From assembly GCA_003221045.1 (NCBI GenBank), contig QHUC01000002.1, positions 1 through 39,386 of the forward strand: a DNA stretch of 39,386 bases, in the 5' to 3' direction. Position 1 is the stretch's first letter, and every line of letters starts with the position of its first letter. The stretch comes from Gemmatimonadota bacterium. GTDB taxonomy: Bacteria > Gemmatimonadota > Gemmatimonadetes > Gemmatimonadales > GWC2-71-9. This document shows, in pieces, positions 1 to 9,736 of this stretch. Under the pieces are notes generated by a model. It ran no database searches, had not been told where the DNA came from, and worked only from the letters and a program-made list of their open reading frames with translations. The position numbers and the translations under genes were made by a program.

Positions 1-466
1 CGGGACGCGCCAGCAACTGATGCTTGAGACGGATGACTTCGACGAACGCGTCGACGGTTTCCAAATCCGGGAACTCCATCCAACACCAGCGCACGCCGCC
101 GGACATGCGACCATCGCGAATCGCCTGCCGCGACGCGCGCGCCAGCCCGTCGGTGAGCGCGAGCTCCCGCTCTTCCTCTTCCGTGACAATGAACGTACCG
201 GAGAGGCCGGTCTCCATCGGATGGAGGTACCCGAGCTTCCGCCCCCCGACCTCGTACATCCAGACCCATTTCCACGCGGTGCCCATGAACACCACTTGCT
301 CCGTCACATGCCGGAGGGCCCGGATGCCCTCGCGAGCACGCTTGAAGCGCTGCGCGGCGCGCGGTGGCAGGTCCTTGATGGGCGCATCCGACTTCGGGCG
401 CTTGCGCGGGGTCGCGTAGAGATTCGTGGCCCAGTAGCCGGGCGGCTGGTGGTCGATGGGAATCAT
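1..466 (-). CDS. Partial CDS running off the window edge; DUF3788-like small protein (tentative)
   Basis: The minus strand is open from ATG at 466 to position 1 (MIPIDHQPPGYWATNLYATPRKRPKSDAPIKDLPPRAAQRFKRAREGIRALRHVTEQVVFMGTAWKWVWMYEVGGRKLGYLHPMETGLSGTFIVTEEEERELAL...). Not in the ORF track because it has no stop inside the window. The W-K-W-V-W ... LGYLHP ... GTFIV pattern reads as a real protein; family is tentative. Confidence 0.6.
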   Translation of the reverse strand, partial: MIPIDHQPPGYWATNLYATPRKRPKSDAPIKDLPPRAAQRFKRAREGIRALRHVTEQVVFMGTAWKWVWMYEVGGRKLGYLHPMETGLSGTFIVTEEEERELALTDGLARASRQAIRDGRMSGGVRWCWMEFPDLETVDAFVEVIRLKHQLLARP

Positions 467-472
467 GCTGGT

Positions 473-3400
473 CTATTGTAAGCCGCCCCTGAGCGAACGG
501 AAGCGCCCGACGAGCGCGTGCACCTGGTCCTCCAAGACCCCGAGCCGGCGCGCCAGCTCCGCTGCGTGCCGCTCGGCCTGCTGCGTGGGCGCCGCATCCG
601 CTCCTTCGACCACGCCATAGAGGTCCACCAGCTGCCCGTTGAGGCGGGTGAGCCCCGCGGCGGCGGGCTCGCCGGTCGGACGCCCGCCCGGCGACGGCCC
701 GCGCTCGAGCTCCGCGGCCCGCCGGTCGAGCGAATCGAGCGCGGCAGCAGGCACCCTCGTGCCGCCCCGCTCCCGCTCGCCTGCGATGTCCCGTCGCAAC
801 CCGCGGACAAGCTCCAGCGCCGCGGAGTCGCGCCGCAGCGCGTCCACGATGCCCGATGCCACCGCCAGCTGACGAGCCAGCGCCCCCGCCCCCGCCCCCG
901 CCCCCGCGGCGAGCGGGATGCGAGGGTCCATGCGCACCGTGAGGGGCCGCGTGTGCACCCGTCCATCCACCGTCAGCCGCACGACGTAAGGCCCGGGAAG
1001 CACCCACGGCCCGCGGGGCTCGCGTGGCGTGTCGTGCCAAATCGCCGCGATCGGATAGTCGTGACGCAGCGCCGGAGGTGGTGGTCCGTGCAGGTCCCAC
1101 ACGAAGCGATGCATCCCGGCGTCCGTCGCCAGACGCTGCGGGCGCCGGATCCACCACGAAGGGATATTGAGACCCGAGTCCGGTGCCTCCGGCGCGTCGT
1201 CGCTCGCGAACCGTCGTACCACGGCGCCCCCCCGATCGAGAATCTCCAGGAGAATCGGCCCTGCCGCCGGGCGCGTGAGATAGTAGTCGAGCACGGCGCC
1301 GTCGGGAGGATTGGGCGCGGCCGGCTCGTCGATCGAAAGGGGCGTGTCCGTATTTTCGTTCCAGCGCACCCGCACGGCTCCCGCCGGGCGATACAGATAC
1401 GCGCCCGTGGCCGCGCCGGCGGCCGCCTCGGGCAGCTCGCGGAGCGGGGCGATGTCGTCCAGGATCCAGAACGACCGGCCGTGCGTGGCCACCACGAGAT
1501 CGCTGTCGTGCACCACCAGGTCGCGCACGGAGGTGACGGGCAGGTTGAGCCGCAGCGATTGCCAACGATCGCCGTCGTCCGGCGAGACGTACACCCCGCG
1601 CTCGGTGCCGGCGTACAAGAGCCCGCGGCGCGCGGGATCCTCCCGCACGGCGTTCACCACCTCGTCGGAGGGGATGCCCGCGACGACTTCCGTCCACGTG
1701 ACTCCGCCGTCCTTCGTGCGATACACGTGCGGTCGGAGGTCATCGAGCCGGAAGCGATTTACGGCGGCGTACGCCACGCGCGTGTCGAAGTGCGAGGCTT
1801 CGAGCAACGAGACCTTGCTCCACGGCGTGAGGCTCGCGGGTGTGACGTTCCTCCACGTCTTCCCGCCGTCGTGGGTCACGTGAATCAGCCCGTCGTCGGT
1901 CCCGATCCAAATGAGACCGGCCTTCCGAGCGGACGGCGCGATCGTGTAGATCACGCCCCGATGCTTGCCCTGCTCGGGGTCGAGCGCGGCGAACGCGCCC
2001 AGAGTCGTGGGCACGTCATACGTCGCGCGTGTCAGGTCCGGACTGACGGTTTCCCAGCTCCGCCCGCCCGTGGTCGTCCGAAACAGCACGTTCGCGCCGA
2101 AGTACAGGATGCGCGGATCGACTGGAGAGAAGAGCAGCGGCATGGTCCGTACCCAGCGGTACTTGCCCACCCGCACCGGCTCGGGTGACACGTCCTGCAC
2201 TTCGCCGGTGTTCCAGTCGAAGCGGGTGACGCGACCACCGTACACCACGTTGGGGTGGAGCGGGTCGGGCGCGATGTACCCGTACTCCTCCACGCCGACC
2301 GGATGCCATTCCCGGACCGTGATTTGGCCGTCGTTGCCGCGGGTCACGATCCCCGCCGACCCACTCTCCTGCTGCCCCCCGTATACCCAATAGGGGTAGC
2401 GTCCATCGGTTACGACGTGATAGAACTGCGCCGTGGGCTGGTTAAACCACGAGCTCCAGGTCTCACCCCCGTTCACGGTCACGACGGCGCCCTGGTCGCC
2501 GGCGAGCAGGATGATCTTGGGGTCGCGTGGATCGATCCAGAATCGATGATAGTCGTCGCCCCCGGGAGCGCCGCGCAGCGCCGTGAACGTCGCTCCGCCG
2601 TCGGTGGACTTCCAGGCGACGATGTTCGCGACGTACACGACGTCGGGGTTCTGGGGATCGACCTTCACCTCATTGAAGTCGCCGTCCCGCCCCCACAGAC
2701 GCTCGTCCGCGTTCATGAGGCGCCAGCGCTCGCCGGAGTCGTCCGACCGGTACAGCCCCCCACCCTTCGTTGCGCCCACGACCGCATACATGCGCGCGGG
2801 AGCGCTGGTGGCCACGGCGAGGCCGATGCGACCGAGTCCATCGGCCGCTCCGGGGAGCCCCGCGGTGACCGGTCGCCACGTGGTGCCGCCATCGACCGAC
2901 TTGTAGAGCCCGTTGTTCGCCGGCAGGGTCCACGAGCTTCCGATCTCCCACGGCGCCTGCCGCGCCGCCCACAGCGCGGCGAACACCGTTTCGGGATTGG
3001 CCGGGTCGACCGCGACGTCCACCGCGCCGGTGTTCTCGTCCTTGTACAGGACCTTCTGCCACGTCTCGCCGCCGTTCGTCGAGCGAAACAGGCCCCGCTC
3101 TTCGTTCGGGCCATACGGGTGTCCGAGCACCGCGGCGAACACGCGGCGCGGATCGCGCGGGTCGACGAGGAGCGCGGGAATCTGCTGACTGTCCCGCAGG
3201 CCCCGATGGCTCCAGGTGGCGCCGCCGTCGGTGGACCTGTAGACCCCGTCCCCGACGGACAGATCGGGCCGCTGCAGCCCCTCGCCGGTCCCGACGTACA
3301 ACGTCTGTGGATCGGACGGCGCCACGGCGATCGCGCCGATCGAGCCCGTGGCCTGGCCGTCGAAGATCGGGCTCCAGGTACGACCGTAATCCCCGCTGCG

Positions 3401-3619
3401 CCACACGCCGCCGTTGTTCACGCCGATATACAGGACGTCCGGAGACCCCGGCCCTCCAACCGCCGCCACCGTGCGGCCACCGCGAAACGGGCCGATCATG
3501 CGCCAGCGTAACGCCGAGTAGAGGGCCGGGTCGTACTGCTGAGCGCGGGTCGAGACGGGCCCGAGGCCCGCGAGGATGACGACGAACAGGGACGCACGAG
3601 GCAGGTGAGGCACGCTCAA
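473..3619 (-). CDS. Secreted BNR/sortilin-like beta-propeller protein (glycosyl hydrolase BNR-repeat / PSII assembly factor-like)
   Basis: 1048 aa with an N-terminal signal-like sequence (SLFVVILAGLGPVSTRAQ) and repeated S-x-D-G-G-x-T-W Asp-box motifs (STDGGATWSH, SVDGGTTWRP, VNGGETWSSW, THDGGKTWRN, TKDGGVTWTE). Confidence 0.85.
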   Translation of the reverse strand: MSVPHLPRASLFVVILAGLGPVSTRAQQYDPALYSALRWRMIGPFRGGRTVAAVGGPGSPDVLYIGVNNGGVWRSGDYGRTWSPIFDGQATGSIGAIAVAPSDPQTLYVGTGEGLQRPDLSVGDGVYRSTDGGATWSHRGLRDSQQIPALLVDPRDPRRVFAAVLGHPYGPNEERGLFRSTNGGETWQKVLYKDENTGAVDVAVDPANPETVFAALWAARQAPWEIGSSWTLPANNGLYKSVDGGTTWRPVTAGLPGAADGLGRIGLAVATSAPARMYAVVGATKGGGLYRSDDSGERWRLMNADERLWGRDGDFNEVKVDPQNPDVVYVANIVAWKSTDGGATFTALRGAPGGDDYHRFWIDPRDPKIILLAGDQGAVVTVNGGETWSSWFNQPTAQFYHVVTDGRYPYWVYGGQQESGSAGIVTRGNDGQITVREWHPVGVEEYGYIAPDPLHPNVVYGGRVTRFDWNTGEVQDVSPEPVRVGKYRWVRTMPLLFSPVDPRILYFGANVLFRTTTGGRSWETVSPDLTRATYDVPTTLGAFAALDPEQGKHRGVIYTIAPSARKAGLIWIGTDDGLIHVTHDGGKTWRNVTPASLTPWSKVSLLEASHFDTRVAYAAVNRFRLDDLRPHVYRTKDGGVTWTEVVAGIPSDEVVNAVREDPARRGLLYAGTERGVYVSPDDGDRWQSLRLNLPVTSVRDLVVHDSDLVVATHGRSFWILDDIAPLRELPEAAAGAATGAYLYRPAGAVRVRWNENTDTPLSIDEPAAPNPPDGAVLDYYLTRPAAGPILLEILDRGGAVVRRFASDDAPEAPDSGLNIPSWWIRRPQRLATDAGMHRFVWDLHGPPPPALRHDYPIAAIWHDTPREPRGPWVLPGPYVVRLTVDGRVHTRPLTVRMDPRIPLAAGAGAGAGALARQLAVASGIVDALRRDSAALELVRGLRRDIAGERERGGTRVPAAALDSLDRRAAELERGPSPGGRPTGEPAAAGLTRLNGQLVDLYGVVEGADAAPTQQAERHAAELARRLGVLEDQVHALVGRFRSLRGGLQ
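881..910. repeat. CCCCCG hexanucleotide repeat coding AGAGAGAG
   Basis: cgcccccgcccccgcccccgcccccgcggc; the propeller protein reads PLAAGAGAGAGALARQ. Confidence 0.95.
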
Positions 3620-3628
3620 CCCTCCTTG

Positions 3629-4756
3629 TCAGAATGGATGGGCGGCGGCGCGGAAGCGCGCCCCGTCCAGCAATCGGGCGATCGACACGCCCGGGACCGG
3701 CATGCGACCGTCACGGCTCATCGTCAACTTGATGACGTCCACATCGCGTCCGAACCAGCGGGTACTCGGTTCCAGGTCCGGTGGAAACGCGCAGCCCGGC
3801 AGCGTGGCGATCGCGATGCCGGCCTGGGATCCGATTCCCGACTCGGGCATGGTGCCAGCCCACACGCGGGCGCCGCACTCCCCGGCGGTCCGATAGATCC
3901 GGCACGCCTCGGTGAGCCCTCCGACGCGATGCACTTTGATGTTCCACACCATCGGGCCGCCGAGCGCCACGATCTGGCGCGCCGTGCCGGCGTCGCGCAG
4001 CGTCTCATCGAGGCACAGCGGCGTCCGGAGCGTTTGCGCGAGGCGGGCGTGGCCCACGAGCTCCTCCGGCGCAAGCGGCTGCTCGATGTAGAGCAGGCCC
4101 GCGTCGTCCAAAGCCCGCAGCGCCCGCTCGTGCTCCGGCCACACGTAGGCGCCGTTGGCGTCCACGGTGAGGGGAAGGTCGCTCCCGGCCATGCCGAGGC
4201 GGGCGGCCCGCACGGCCACCTCGTCCCAGCCGGGGGCGACCTTGATCTTCACACGCCGGTAGCCGTGCTGCAGGGCCTCGTAGACGCGTCGCGTGAGCGT
4301 CTCGGTCTGGCGGTCCTCGGGAATCCCGACCGCCACTCCGCAGGGGAAGCTCGCGCCCGGCGCAACGCCGAGCCGCTCGGCCACGATCTGCGCGAGCCCC
4401 GTACCCCGCCGGTGTGCCTCCAGATCCCATGCCGCGGTCTCGACGCCCGCCCGCGCGAACGGATTCCCACGCACGTGCTCGCGGAGCGCGGCATCCACCG
4501 CCTCCGGGGCGTCGAACTCGCGACCGGCGACGCGGGGCACGAGGACGCGCGGGATGAGATCGCGCGCGCTTCCGAGTGTCTCCTCGGAGTAGAACGGCAG
4601 CTCGTCGGGCGCCGCCTCGCCGTACCCAACGTGCCCCTGATCGTCGCGCAGCACCACGATCACCGATCGCCGTGCATCGATGCGTCCGCCCGAGATGATG
4701 AAGGGCTCGGCGAAAGGAAGCTCGAGGCTGTAGAGCTCAACCCGCGCGATGCGCAT
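3629..4756 (-). CDS. Enolase-superfamily enzyme (o-succinylbenzoate synthase / N-acylamino acid racemase / dipeptide epimerase type)
   Basis: MRIARVELYSLELPFAEPFIISGG start; KIKVAPGWD (KxK), LTVDANGAYVW, LYIEQPLAPEEL, LCLDETL motifs of the muconate cycloisomerase/OSBS group. Confidence 0.8.
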   Translation of the reverse strand: MRIARVELYSLELPFAEPFIISGGRIDARRSVIVVLRDDQGHVGYGEAAPDELPFYSEETLGSARDLIPRVLVPRVAGREFDAPEAVDAALREHVRGNPFARAGVETAAWDLEAHRRGTGLAQIVAERLGVAPGASFPCGVAVGIPEDRQTETLTRRVYEALQHGYRRVKIKVAPGWDEVAVRAARLGMAGSDLPLTVDANGAYVWPEHERALRALDDAGLLYIEQPLAPEELVGHARLAQTLRTPLCLDETLRDAGTARQIVALGGPMVWNIKVHRVGGLTEACRIYRTAGECGARVWAGTMPESGIGSQAGIAIATLPGCAFPPDLEPSTRWFGRDVDVIKLTMSRDGRMPVPGVSIARLLDGARFRAAAHPF

Positions 4757-5945
4757 GGCGTGCCACGTCAAGGAAGTGAAGCTCGCCGTCCCGCCGCTCG
4801 ACCTCACCGCGCGACTCGAGCTCCAAGAGCCCTGCGATCAACCCGTCCTGCGGATGAAAGACCAGCGTGTGCAGCACGCGCGCCGTGCGGGAGCCGTGTG
4901 TCGCGGCGTACTCGGAAAGGGGGAGCTGAAAGAACGTGTGGAGCTGGACGCTTTCGCAGCCGCGCCGCGCGTATTCGAGAATCATCCGGCCGGACGAGAT
5001 GTTGCCCGTGCCGACGAGCGGGTGGTCGAGGGCGGTGAAGGATGGTGGAGGACGGTGCAGGTCCAGTACCCGCAGATTCCGGTTGCTCAAGTCCCAGCCT
5101 CCATAGGCCACGCCCAGCTCCGGGTCGAACAGGCGGTTGAAGCAAACCAGCGACTCGGCATCGCGCGTCGCGTGCATCATTTCCACCTGGAAGTCATCAT
5201 CGAACCGCGCGTTCAGGAGCTTGACGGCGATGCGCACGGGCACGGGTGATGCGCGGCGAATGTGGCGCGGCACCTCCTTGAGCCAGCGCAGGATCGGCGC
5301 CCGATCGTCCGCGAGCGGGTCGCCCGCGAGGGTAGGCGAAAAATCCTTCTCCACCAGCAGCGGCGGCTCGCCCCACGCCGCAGCGAGCGCCGCGGTGGTA
5401 TGGCGATACTCGGCCTCGCGGAAGGGTTCGCCGAGTCGTGGCAAATGAAACTTGACCGACGGCACGACGAGCAGCCGGCCTGCACGCGTCAGGTCCCGCC
5501 CGGCCCGCACCAGCGTCAGATAATCGGACAGGGAGCGATCCCAGCCGCGCCCCTTCCAGGTGACGGTCCAGCCGGGCCGGCCGTCACTCGCCGCGCGGCG
5601 CTCCACCGCCATCCTGGTCTCGTGGATCGCCCACGCCGCCATTGCCTGCGCGCCGGTCTCGTCCTCGGCGATGAGCGTCTTGAGCACGGCGAACGCGAGC
5701 CCTGCTCGGGCGTCCTCCTCGAGCTGCCCCTCGTTGAGGGAGAGCTGTCCGGAGCCTTTCCCGACGGGATGGGGGAGCACCGCTCCGAGGTAGCGGCCGG
5801 TGAGGTCGACTCGATACGTGGAGCGCACGAGGGCCGCGAAGTCGTGCGGCCATTCCCGCCGGAACCGCTCGAAATCCCGCTCGAGCGCGCCGGCTATCCT
5901 ACCGGGCAAAGCGCGAGAGCTGGAAGTCGGGGTCCGGCGCCCCAC
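4737..5945 (-). CDS. Dihydroorotate dehydrogenase-like FMN-binding TIM-barrel protein (tentative)
   Basis: 402 aa; GVAYGGWDLSNRNLRVLDLH and LVGTGNISSGRMILEYARRGCESVQLHTFF resemble the FMN phosphate-binding end of DHODH-type barrels. The start codon is uncertain because the N-terminus overlaps the upstream gene. Confidence 0.6.
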   Translation of the reverse strand: MGRRTPTSSSRALPGRIAGALERDFERFRREWPHDFAALVRSTYRVDLTGRYLGAVLPHPVGKGSGQLSLNEGQLEEDARAGLAFAVLKTLIAEDETGAQAMAAWAIHETRMAVERRAASDGRPGWTVTWKGRGWDRSLSDYLTLVRAGRDLTRAGRLLVVPSVKFHLPRLGEPFREAEYRHTTAALAAAWGEPPLLVEKDFSPTLAGDPLADDRAPILRWLKEVPRHIRRASPVPVRIAVKLLNARFDDDFQVEMMHATRDAESLVCFNRLFDPELGVAYGGWDLSNRNLRVLDLHRPPPSFTALDHPLVGTGNISSGRMILEYARRGCESVQLHTFFQLPLSEYAATHGSRTARVLHTLVFHPQDGLIAGLLELESRGEVERRDGELHFLDVARHAHRAG

Positions 5946-7125
5946 CCGTCAGCACGAGGTTGGCCACGAGCTCGCCGACTGCGGGCCCGTGCTTGAACCC
6001 GTGCCCCGAGCCTCCGCCGACGAGCCACGCGTTCCCGGCCGCCGGATGGCGGTCGATGATGAAGTGCTCGTCCGGCGAATTTTCGTACTGACACACGCGC
6101 GCCTCGAGGAGCGGGGCGTCCTTGAGCGCGGGGAAGCGGTACGCAAGGTATTCGCGCGCCAAGCGCAGGGCGTCGGGCGTGGGCAGGCGCTCGCCGCTCG
6201 TCGGATCGAACGGGGGACCGCGCGTGTCGTCCGCGACCTTGAAGCCGCGCCACTCGTTACCGGGAATCCCGTACACGAAGCGCGTACCGTGGTCCGCCCA
6301 CACGGGCAAGGCTTCCTCGGTGAAGCGCCGGTCACCGGGCGGGGTCCCGAAGAAGAACACTTCCTGTCGCGTGGCCCGCACGCGGTCACCGATCACGTCC
6401 GGAAACAGCCTGCCCAACCATGGACCGCAGGCGAAGACGAATCGGTCCGCCGCGAGCCTCGTCCCATCGGAGAGCATGACGCCGGGAAGCTCGCCACTCC
6501 GTAGCGGGAGGGGCTCCGCTGCCAGCTGGCGATAATCACCGCCCTCGGCGAGGAATCCCTCGAGCACACTCGCGCAGGCGCGACGCGCGGTGAGGTATCC
6601 GCCCTGGCGCTCGAAGATGGCCCAGCGCACGCGAGCGCAGTTGATCTGCGGGTAGCGCTTCGCGGTGTCCCGCTCGGAGAGCTCCTCGAACTGGATGCCG
6701 ACCTCCTTGAGAAGCGGGAGGGCCGCTCGCTCGTACTGGTCGTCCCCTTCGACCAGCCAGAGCACGCCGATGCCGTGGTACAGCTTGCGGGCCCACCGCC
6801 GCTCGTGCTCCTGCCACAGCGAGAGTGCGCGGGCGGCGAGTCGCGTGTACACGACGCGGGGACCGTAGGTCGCGCGGATGACGCGTGTTTCGCCGCCCGA
6901 GCTCGAGCGCGAATTGCCGGGCCCCCATGCATCGAGCAGCGTGACGCGGGCGCCACGACGCAGCAGCTGGAGCGCGGTCCACCCGCCGAAGGCGCCGGCC
7001 CCCACGACCACGACATGCGGTTGTTTGTTCATCGGCACCCAGACCTTCCGCAGGGAAGACGCCGCGAACGCCGCGCCCAGCGCCGTGCAGCGTTCGAGGA
7101 ACGACCGCCGCGGGATGCACGTCAC
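5899..7125 (-). CDS. FAD-dependent oxidoreductase, DAO family (sarcosine oxidase / N-methyl amino acid oxidase-like)
   Basis: GxGxxG dinucleotide motif VVVVGAGAFGGWTALQLLRRGARVTLLD; SSGGETRVIRATYG; C-terminal WLVGGGSGHGFKHGPAVGELVANLV. GTG start at 7125 overlaps the upstream stop by 4 bp. RRSFLERCTALGAAFAA could be a Tat-like signal. Confidence 0.85.
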   Translation of the reverse strand: MTCIPRRSFLERCTALGAAFAASSLRKVWVPMNKQPHVVVVGAGAFGGWTALQLLRRGARVTLLDAWGPGNSRSSSGGETRVIRATYGPRVVYTRLAARALSLWQEHERRWARKLYHGIGVLWLVEGDDQYERAALPLLKEVGIQFEELSERDTAKRYPQINCARVRWAIFERQGGYLTARRACASVLEGFLAEGGDYRQLAAEPLPLRSGELPGVMLSDGTRLAADRFVFACGPWLGRLFPDVIGDRVRATRQEVFFFGTPPGDRRFTEEALPVWADHGTRFVYGIPGNEWRGFKVADDTRGPPFDPTSGERLPTPDALRLAREYLAYRFPALKDAPLLEARVCQYENSPDEHFIIDRHPAAGNAWLVGGGSGHGFKHGPAVGELVANLVLTGGAPDPDFQLSRFAR

Positions 7126-8030
7126 GGGAGGGTGACACGGGTCCCGCGCGCGTCCCGCACCGCGCGGCGGACCGAGTCCCGCTCCTCCGCGGGCAGGCTC
7201 GGTCCCCAGGGATCGTCGCACGCGTCGTCCGGAATCACGCCCTCGGCCGCGAGCGCCCACAGCATGCGGCGCACGTAGCCCTCCATCGGCGGAACGAAGG
7301 TGGCGCCGGCGAACCGATCACACAAGCCGGCGAGCTTCACGAACTTGGCGAAGTCGCCCGTGCGGAACGACTCGATCAAGCCGAGCTGGATGTTCGTGAG
7401 GGCCGCGCCCAAGCCGATCAGCGCCGCGCGGGCGCCCATCGTGAAGGAATAGCCGAGGAAGCGGTCCTCGCCGGTGATCAGCAGCTTCTCGGGGTGATCG
7501 CGCATCAGGCCGGCGATCCGCTGGAACGTCAAGACGGAATCGAGCGTGGCGACCTTGATGCCGATCACGTTGGGAAGGGAGAGGAGGGCGTGCAGGGTCT
7601 GATTGTCGTACGCCACGCCACCCGCCCCGGCATAGAGATAGAAGGCGATCACCGGCAGCTCACGACTGAGGGCGTCATGGAATCCTACGGGATCGTCCGC
7701 GCGCGGGAAGGCGAGCAGCGCGTCGGCGCCGCCGGCCTTCGCCTCCTGCGCCATCTCGAGGCTCGAGGCGCCCGCCACGATGGTGCTCATCGGCAGCGCC
7801 GCGCGCCACGTGGAGAGCACGAGGTGCCGTTGCTCCGGGGAGAGGTGCGGCCCGCGCCCCGTGTGCGCCGATACGGCGACCCCCGCGACCTGGTGCTCCG
7901 CCATCCAGCTAGCGTAGGCACGCAGGGCATCCCGGGCCAGCTCGTGACCGCGAAAGGGGACGGGGACGGCGGGAATGAGACCCCATTCGAGACGATGTCC
8001 CAGCTGGGGGGGAGTGGGGGTCAGCGTCAC
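7122..8030 (-). CDS. DapA/N-acetylneuraminate lyase-family aldolase (dihydrodipicolinate synthase-like)
   Basis: LEWGLIPAVPVPFRG, IAFYLYAGAGGVAYDNQTLHALLSLPNVIGIKVATLDS (Schiff-base Lys region), LLITGEDRFLGYSFTMGARAALIGLGAAL. GTG start at 8030 overlaps the upstream stop. Confidence 0.8.
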   Translation of the reverse strand: MTLTPTPPQLGHRLEWGLIPAVPVPFRGHELARDALRAYASWMAEHQVAGVAVSAHTGRGPHLSPEQRHLVLSTWRAALPMSTIVAGASSLEMAQEAKAGGADALLAFPRADDPVGFHDALSRELPVIAFYLYAGAGGVAYDNQTLHALLSLPNVIGIKVATLDSVLTFQRIAGLMRDHPEKLLITGEDRFLGYSFTMGARAALIGLGAALTNIQLGLIESFRTGDFAKFVKLAGLCDRFAGATFVPPMEGYVRRMLWALAAEGVIPDDACDDPWGPSLPAEERDSVRRAVRDARGTRVTLP

Positions 8031-8800
8031 GCGGCGAGTCCTTGCGCGAGGTTGCCCGACTCGATGGCGGCACGCTGGTCGGGAGGAAGCTCGAGGAGAT
8101 CGAGTTTTGCGACGCTGCTCTCGGGAATCCGGAGCGGCTGGCCGGTCCCGAAGACGAAGCGATCGACGCCGATGGTGCCAAGCAGGGTCTCGAGCTGATC
8201 CTCGGGAGGGCCCCAGATCCAGCTCACGTCCCACCAGAGTCGCGCCGCTTCTTCCGGCGTGGACCCGAAGTGCACCTCCTCGACGAAGCCGCGGTCCGCG
8301 TGCGTAATCACGAGACGGACGTCCTCGTCGCTACGAATCAGCGCGCGGACGGCCGCCGCCGCCAACTCGGGGACGCGATCGTTGACGTGACGTTGCCGCC
8401 CGTCCTCGAGACGCACGGCCACGACCAGCGGGCGTCTCGCGGCACCGCATGCCGCCGCGAGCACCCGCATCTCCGGTCCCGCGGCGTCGATCCCGTAGTA
8501 GAGCGGATCGCAGCGCACCGCGGGGGCGCCGCGATCCGCCGCTTCCCCGAGCACGCGCTCCCAACCGGCCAGGCCCGGATGGACGGCGGGCACGGGCCTG
8601 AGCTGCGGACTGGACGCCGTCGCCTGGAACAGCCAGACGTTGCCCGCCATCGGATCGCGCCAGAACACGCTGGGGAGGTGGCTCACCCACGCCACATCGA
8701 TCCCCGTGCGCTCCATGGCGTGCAGCAGCCCCTCGACCGACGCGCCGGGCACCCGCCGGTAGGGGTACGCCCCGACGAACGCGTTGACGTCGACGCGCAT
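8027..8800 (-). CDS. Amidohydrolase-superfamily protein (amidohydrolase_2-like)
   Basis: MRVDVNAFVGAYPYRRVP start, WVSHLPSVFWRDP, VPAVHPGLAGWERVL, C-terminal DRFVFGTGQPLRIPESSVAKLDLLELPPDQRAAIESGNLAQGL. Confidence 0.7.
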   Translation of the reverse strand: MRVDVNAFVGAYPYRRVPGASVEGLLHAMERTGIDVAWVSHLPSVFWRDPMAGNVWLFQATASSPQLRPVPAVHPGLAGWERVLGEAADRGAPAVRCDPLYYGIDAAGPEMRVLAAACGAARRPLVVAVRLEDGRQRHVNDRVPELAAAAVRALIRSDEDVRLVITHADRGFVEEVHFGSTPEEAARLWWDVSWIWGPPEDQLETLLGTIGVDRFVFGTGQPLRIPESSVAKLDLLELPPDQRAAIESGNLAQGLAA

Positions 8801-9612
8801 CAGTCGGCAGGAAACGCGCCGCGCGGAAAGATGCTCGCCGCGTTCCGCCACATCACGAGCTCGAGCTCGCGCGGCGGAAGCAGGCGCTCGAGGTAGCGCA
8901 GCTTGGCCCAACCGGTGTCGATGGTGAGGTCCGTTCCGAACAGCAGGCGCTCCGGACCGGCCGCGTCGAGGCATGCCTCGAGCATCCCCCCATCGACGCC
9001 ACTCCCCGACAAATCGATGTACACGTTGGGCACCCCGCCCGGCCCCCCGCGGATGGCCGCGAGCGAGTGCTGCCAGTCACCACCGCCGCCGATGTGGGCC
9101 AGGATGAACCGGACCTTGGGGTGGCGCGCGGCGAGCGCGCACAGCTCCGCGCCGTCCGACGCCTCCTGACCGGGCCAATCGTGGCGCCGGTGCTGCCACA
9201 CGTGGTGAAGTACGGGGACCCCCCGCTTCGCCGCCACCTCACAGATGGGGTCGAGCAATGCCTCGGTGGCGCGGCGGCTCGCCGCGAGCTTGATACCCAC
9301 CATGCCCGCGCCCAAGCAGCGCGCGATCTCGGCGCAGGCGTGCGCGGTGTAATTCGGATTGACCGTCACGTAGCCGCGCACGGCGTCCGGGTGGTCGTGC
9401 GCGAGGGCCAGCAACGCGTCGTTGCCGTATTCCAAATCCGGGGGCGAGGGGAAGTAGGTCGGCGACGTGCGACCGAAGCTCCCCAGGATCGACGCCACGT
9501 GAATCGTAATGCCGATCTTTCGTCCCGCCTCGAGCCGGCTGGCGTTCCGCTCGCGCCAATCCGCGCGGGGGGTGCGGTCGTGATAGAAATGGGCGTGGAC
9601 GTCAATGAGCAT
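8800..9612 (-). CDS. Amidohydrolase-superfamily protein (amidohydrolase_2)
   Basis: MLIDVHAHFYHDRTPRADW (HxH), VPVLHHVWQHRRHDWPG, VRFILAHIGGGGDW, ERLLFGTDLTIDTGWAKLRYLERLLPPRELELVMWRNAASIF. Confidence 0.85.
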   Translation of the reverse strand: MLIDVHAHFYHDRTPRADWRERNASRLEAGRKIGITIHVASILGSFGRTSPTYFPSPPDLEYGNDALLALAHDHPDAVRGYVTVNPNYTAHACAEIARCLGAGMVGIKLAASRRATEALLDPICEVAAKRGVPVLHHVWQHRRHDWPGQEASDGAELCALAARHPKVRFILAHIGGGGDWQHSLAAIRGGPGGVPNVYIDLSGSGVDGGMLEACLDAAGPERLLFGTDLTIDTGWAKLRYLERLLPPRELELVMWRNAASIFPRGAFPAD

Positions 9613-9736
9613 GGCCAAATCTGGGTCGTAAGACGCCAAGACGCCAAGGCGCAAGCCGTCCCTAGTCGCAAGATGCAAGAGGCGTCCCGGCGTCTGTATT
9701 GGCGACGTGACGGCCATTTCCTATTTTGTGCGGACC

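Noticed and set aside
24-481. Plus-strand ORFs of 131 and 153 aa at the left edge
   Set aside because: They are antisense to a better minus-strand reading frame (MIPIDHQPPGYWAT...WKWVWMYEVGGRKLGYLHPMETG...) that is open to the window edge.
881-910. CCCCCG repeat in the BNR-propeller gene as a phase-variable tract
   Set aside because: The unit is 6 bp so copy changes stay in frame; only four units and low-complexity AG linker, so a phase-switch role is unlikely.
518-2188. Long plus-strand ORF of 556 aa, plus others such as 2255-3511, 3605-5038, 9067-10716 and 23636-25294
   Set aside because: High-GC antisense or out-of-frame ORFs: His/Arg/Gly-rich composition with no recognisable domains, lying over well-supported genes on the other strand or in other frames.
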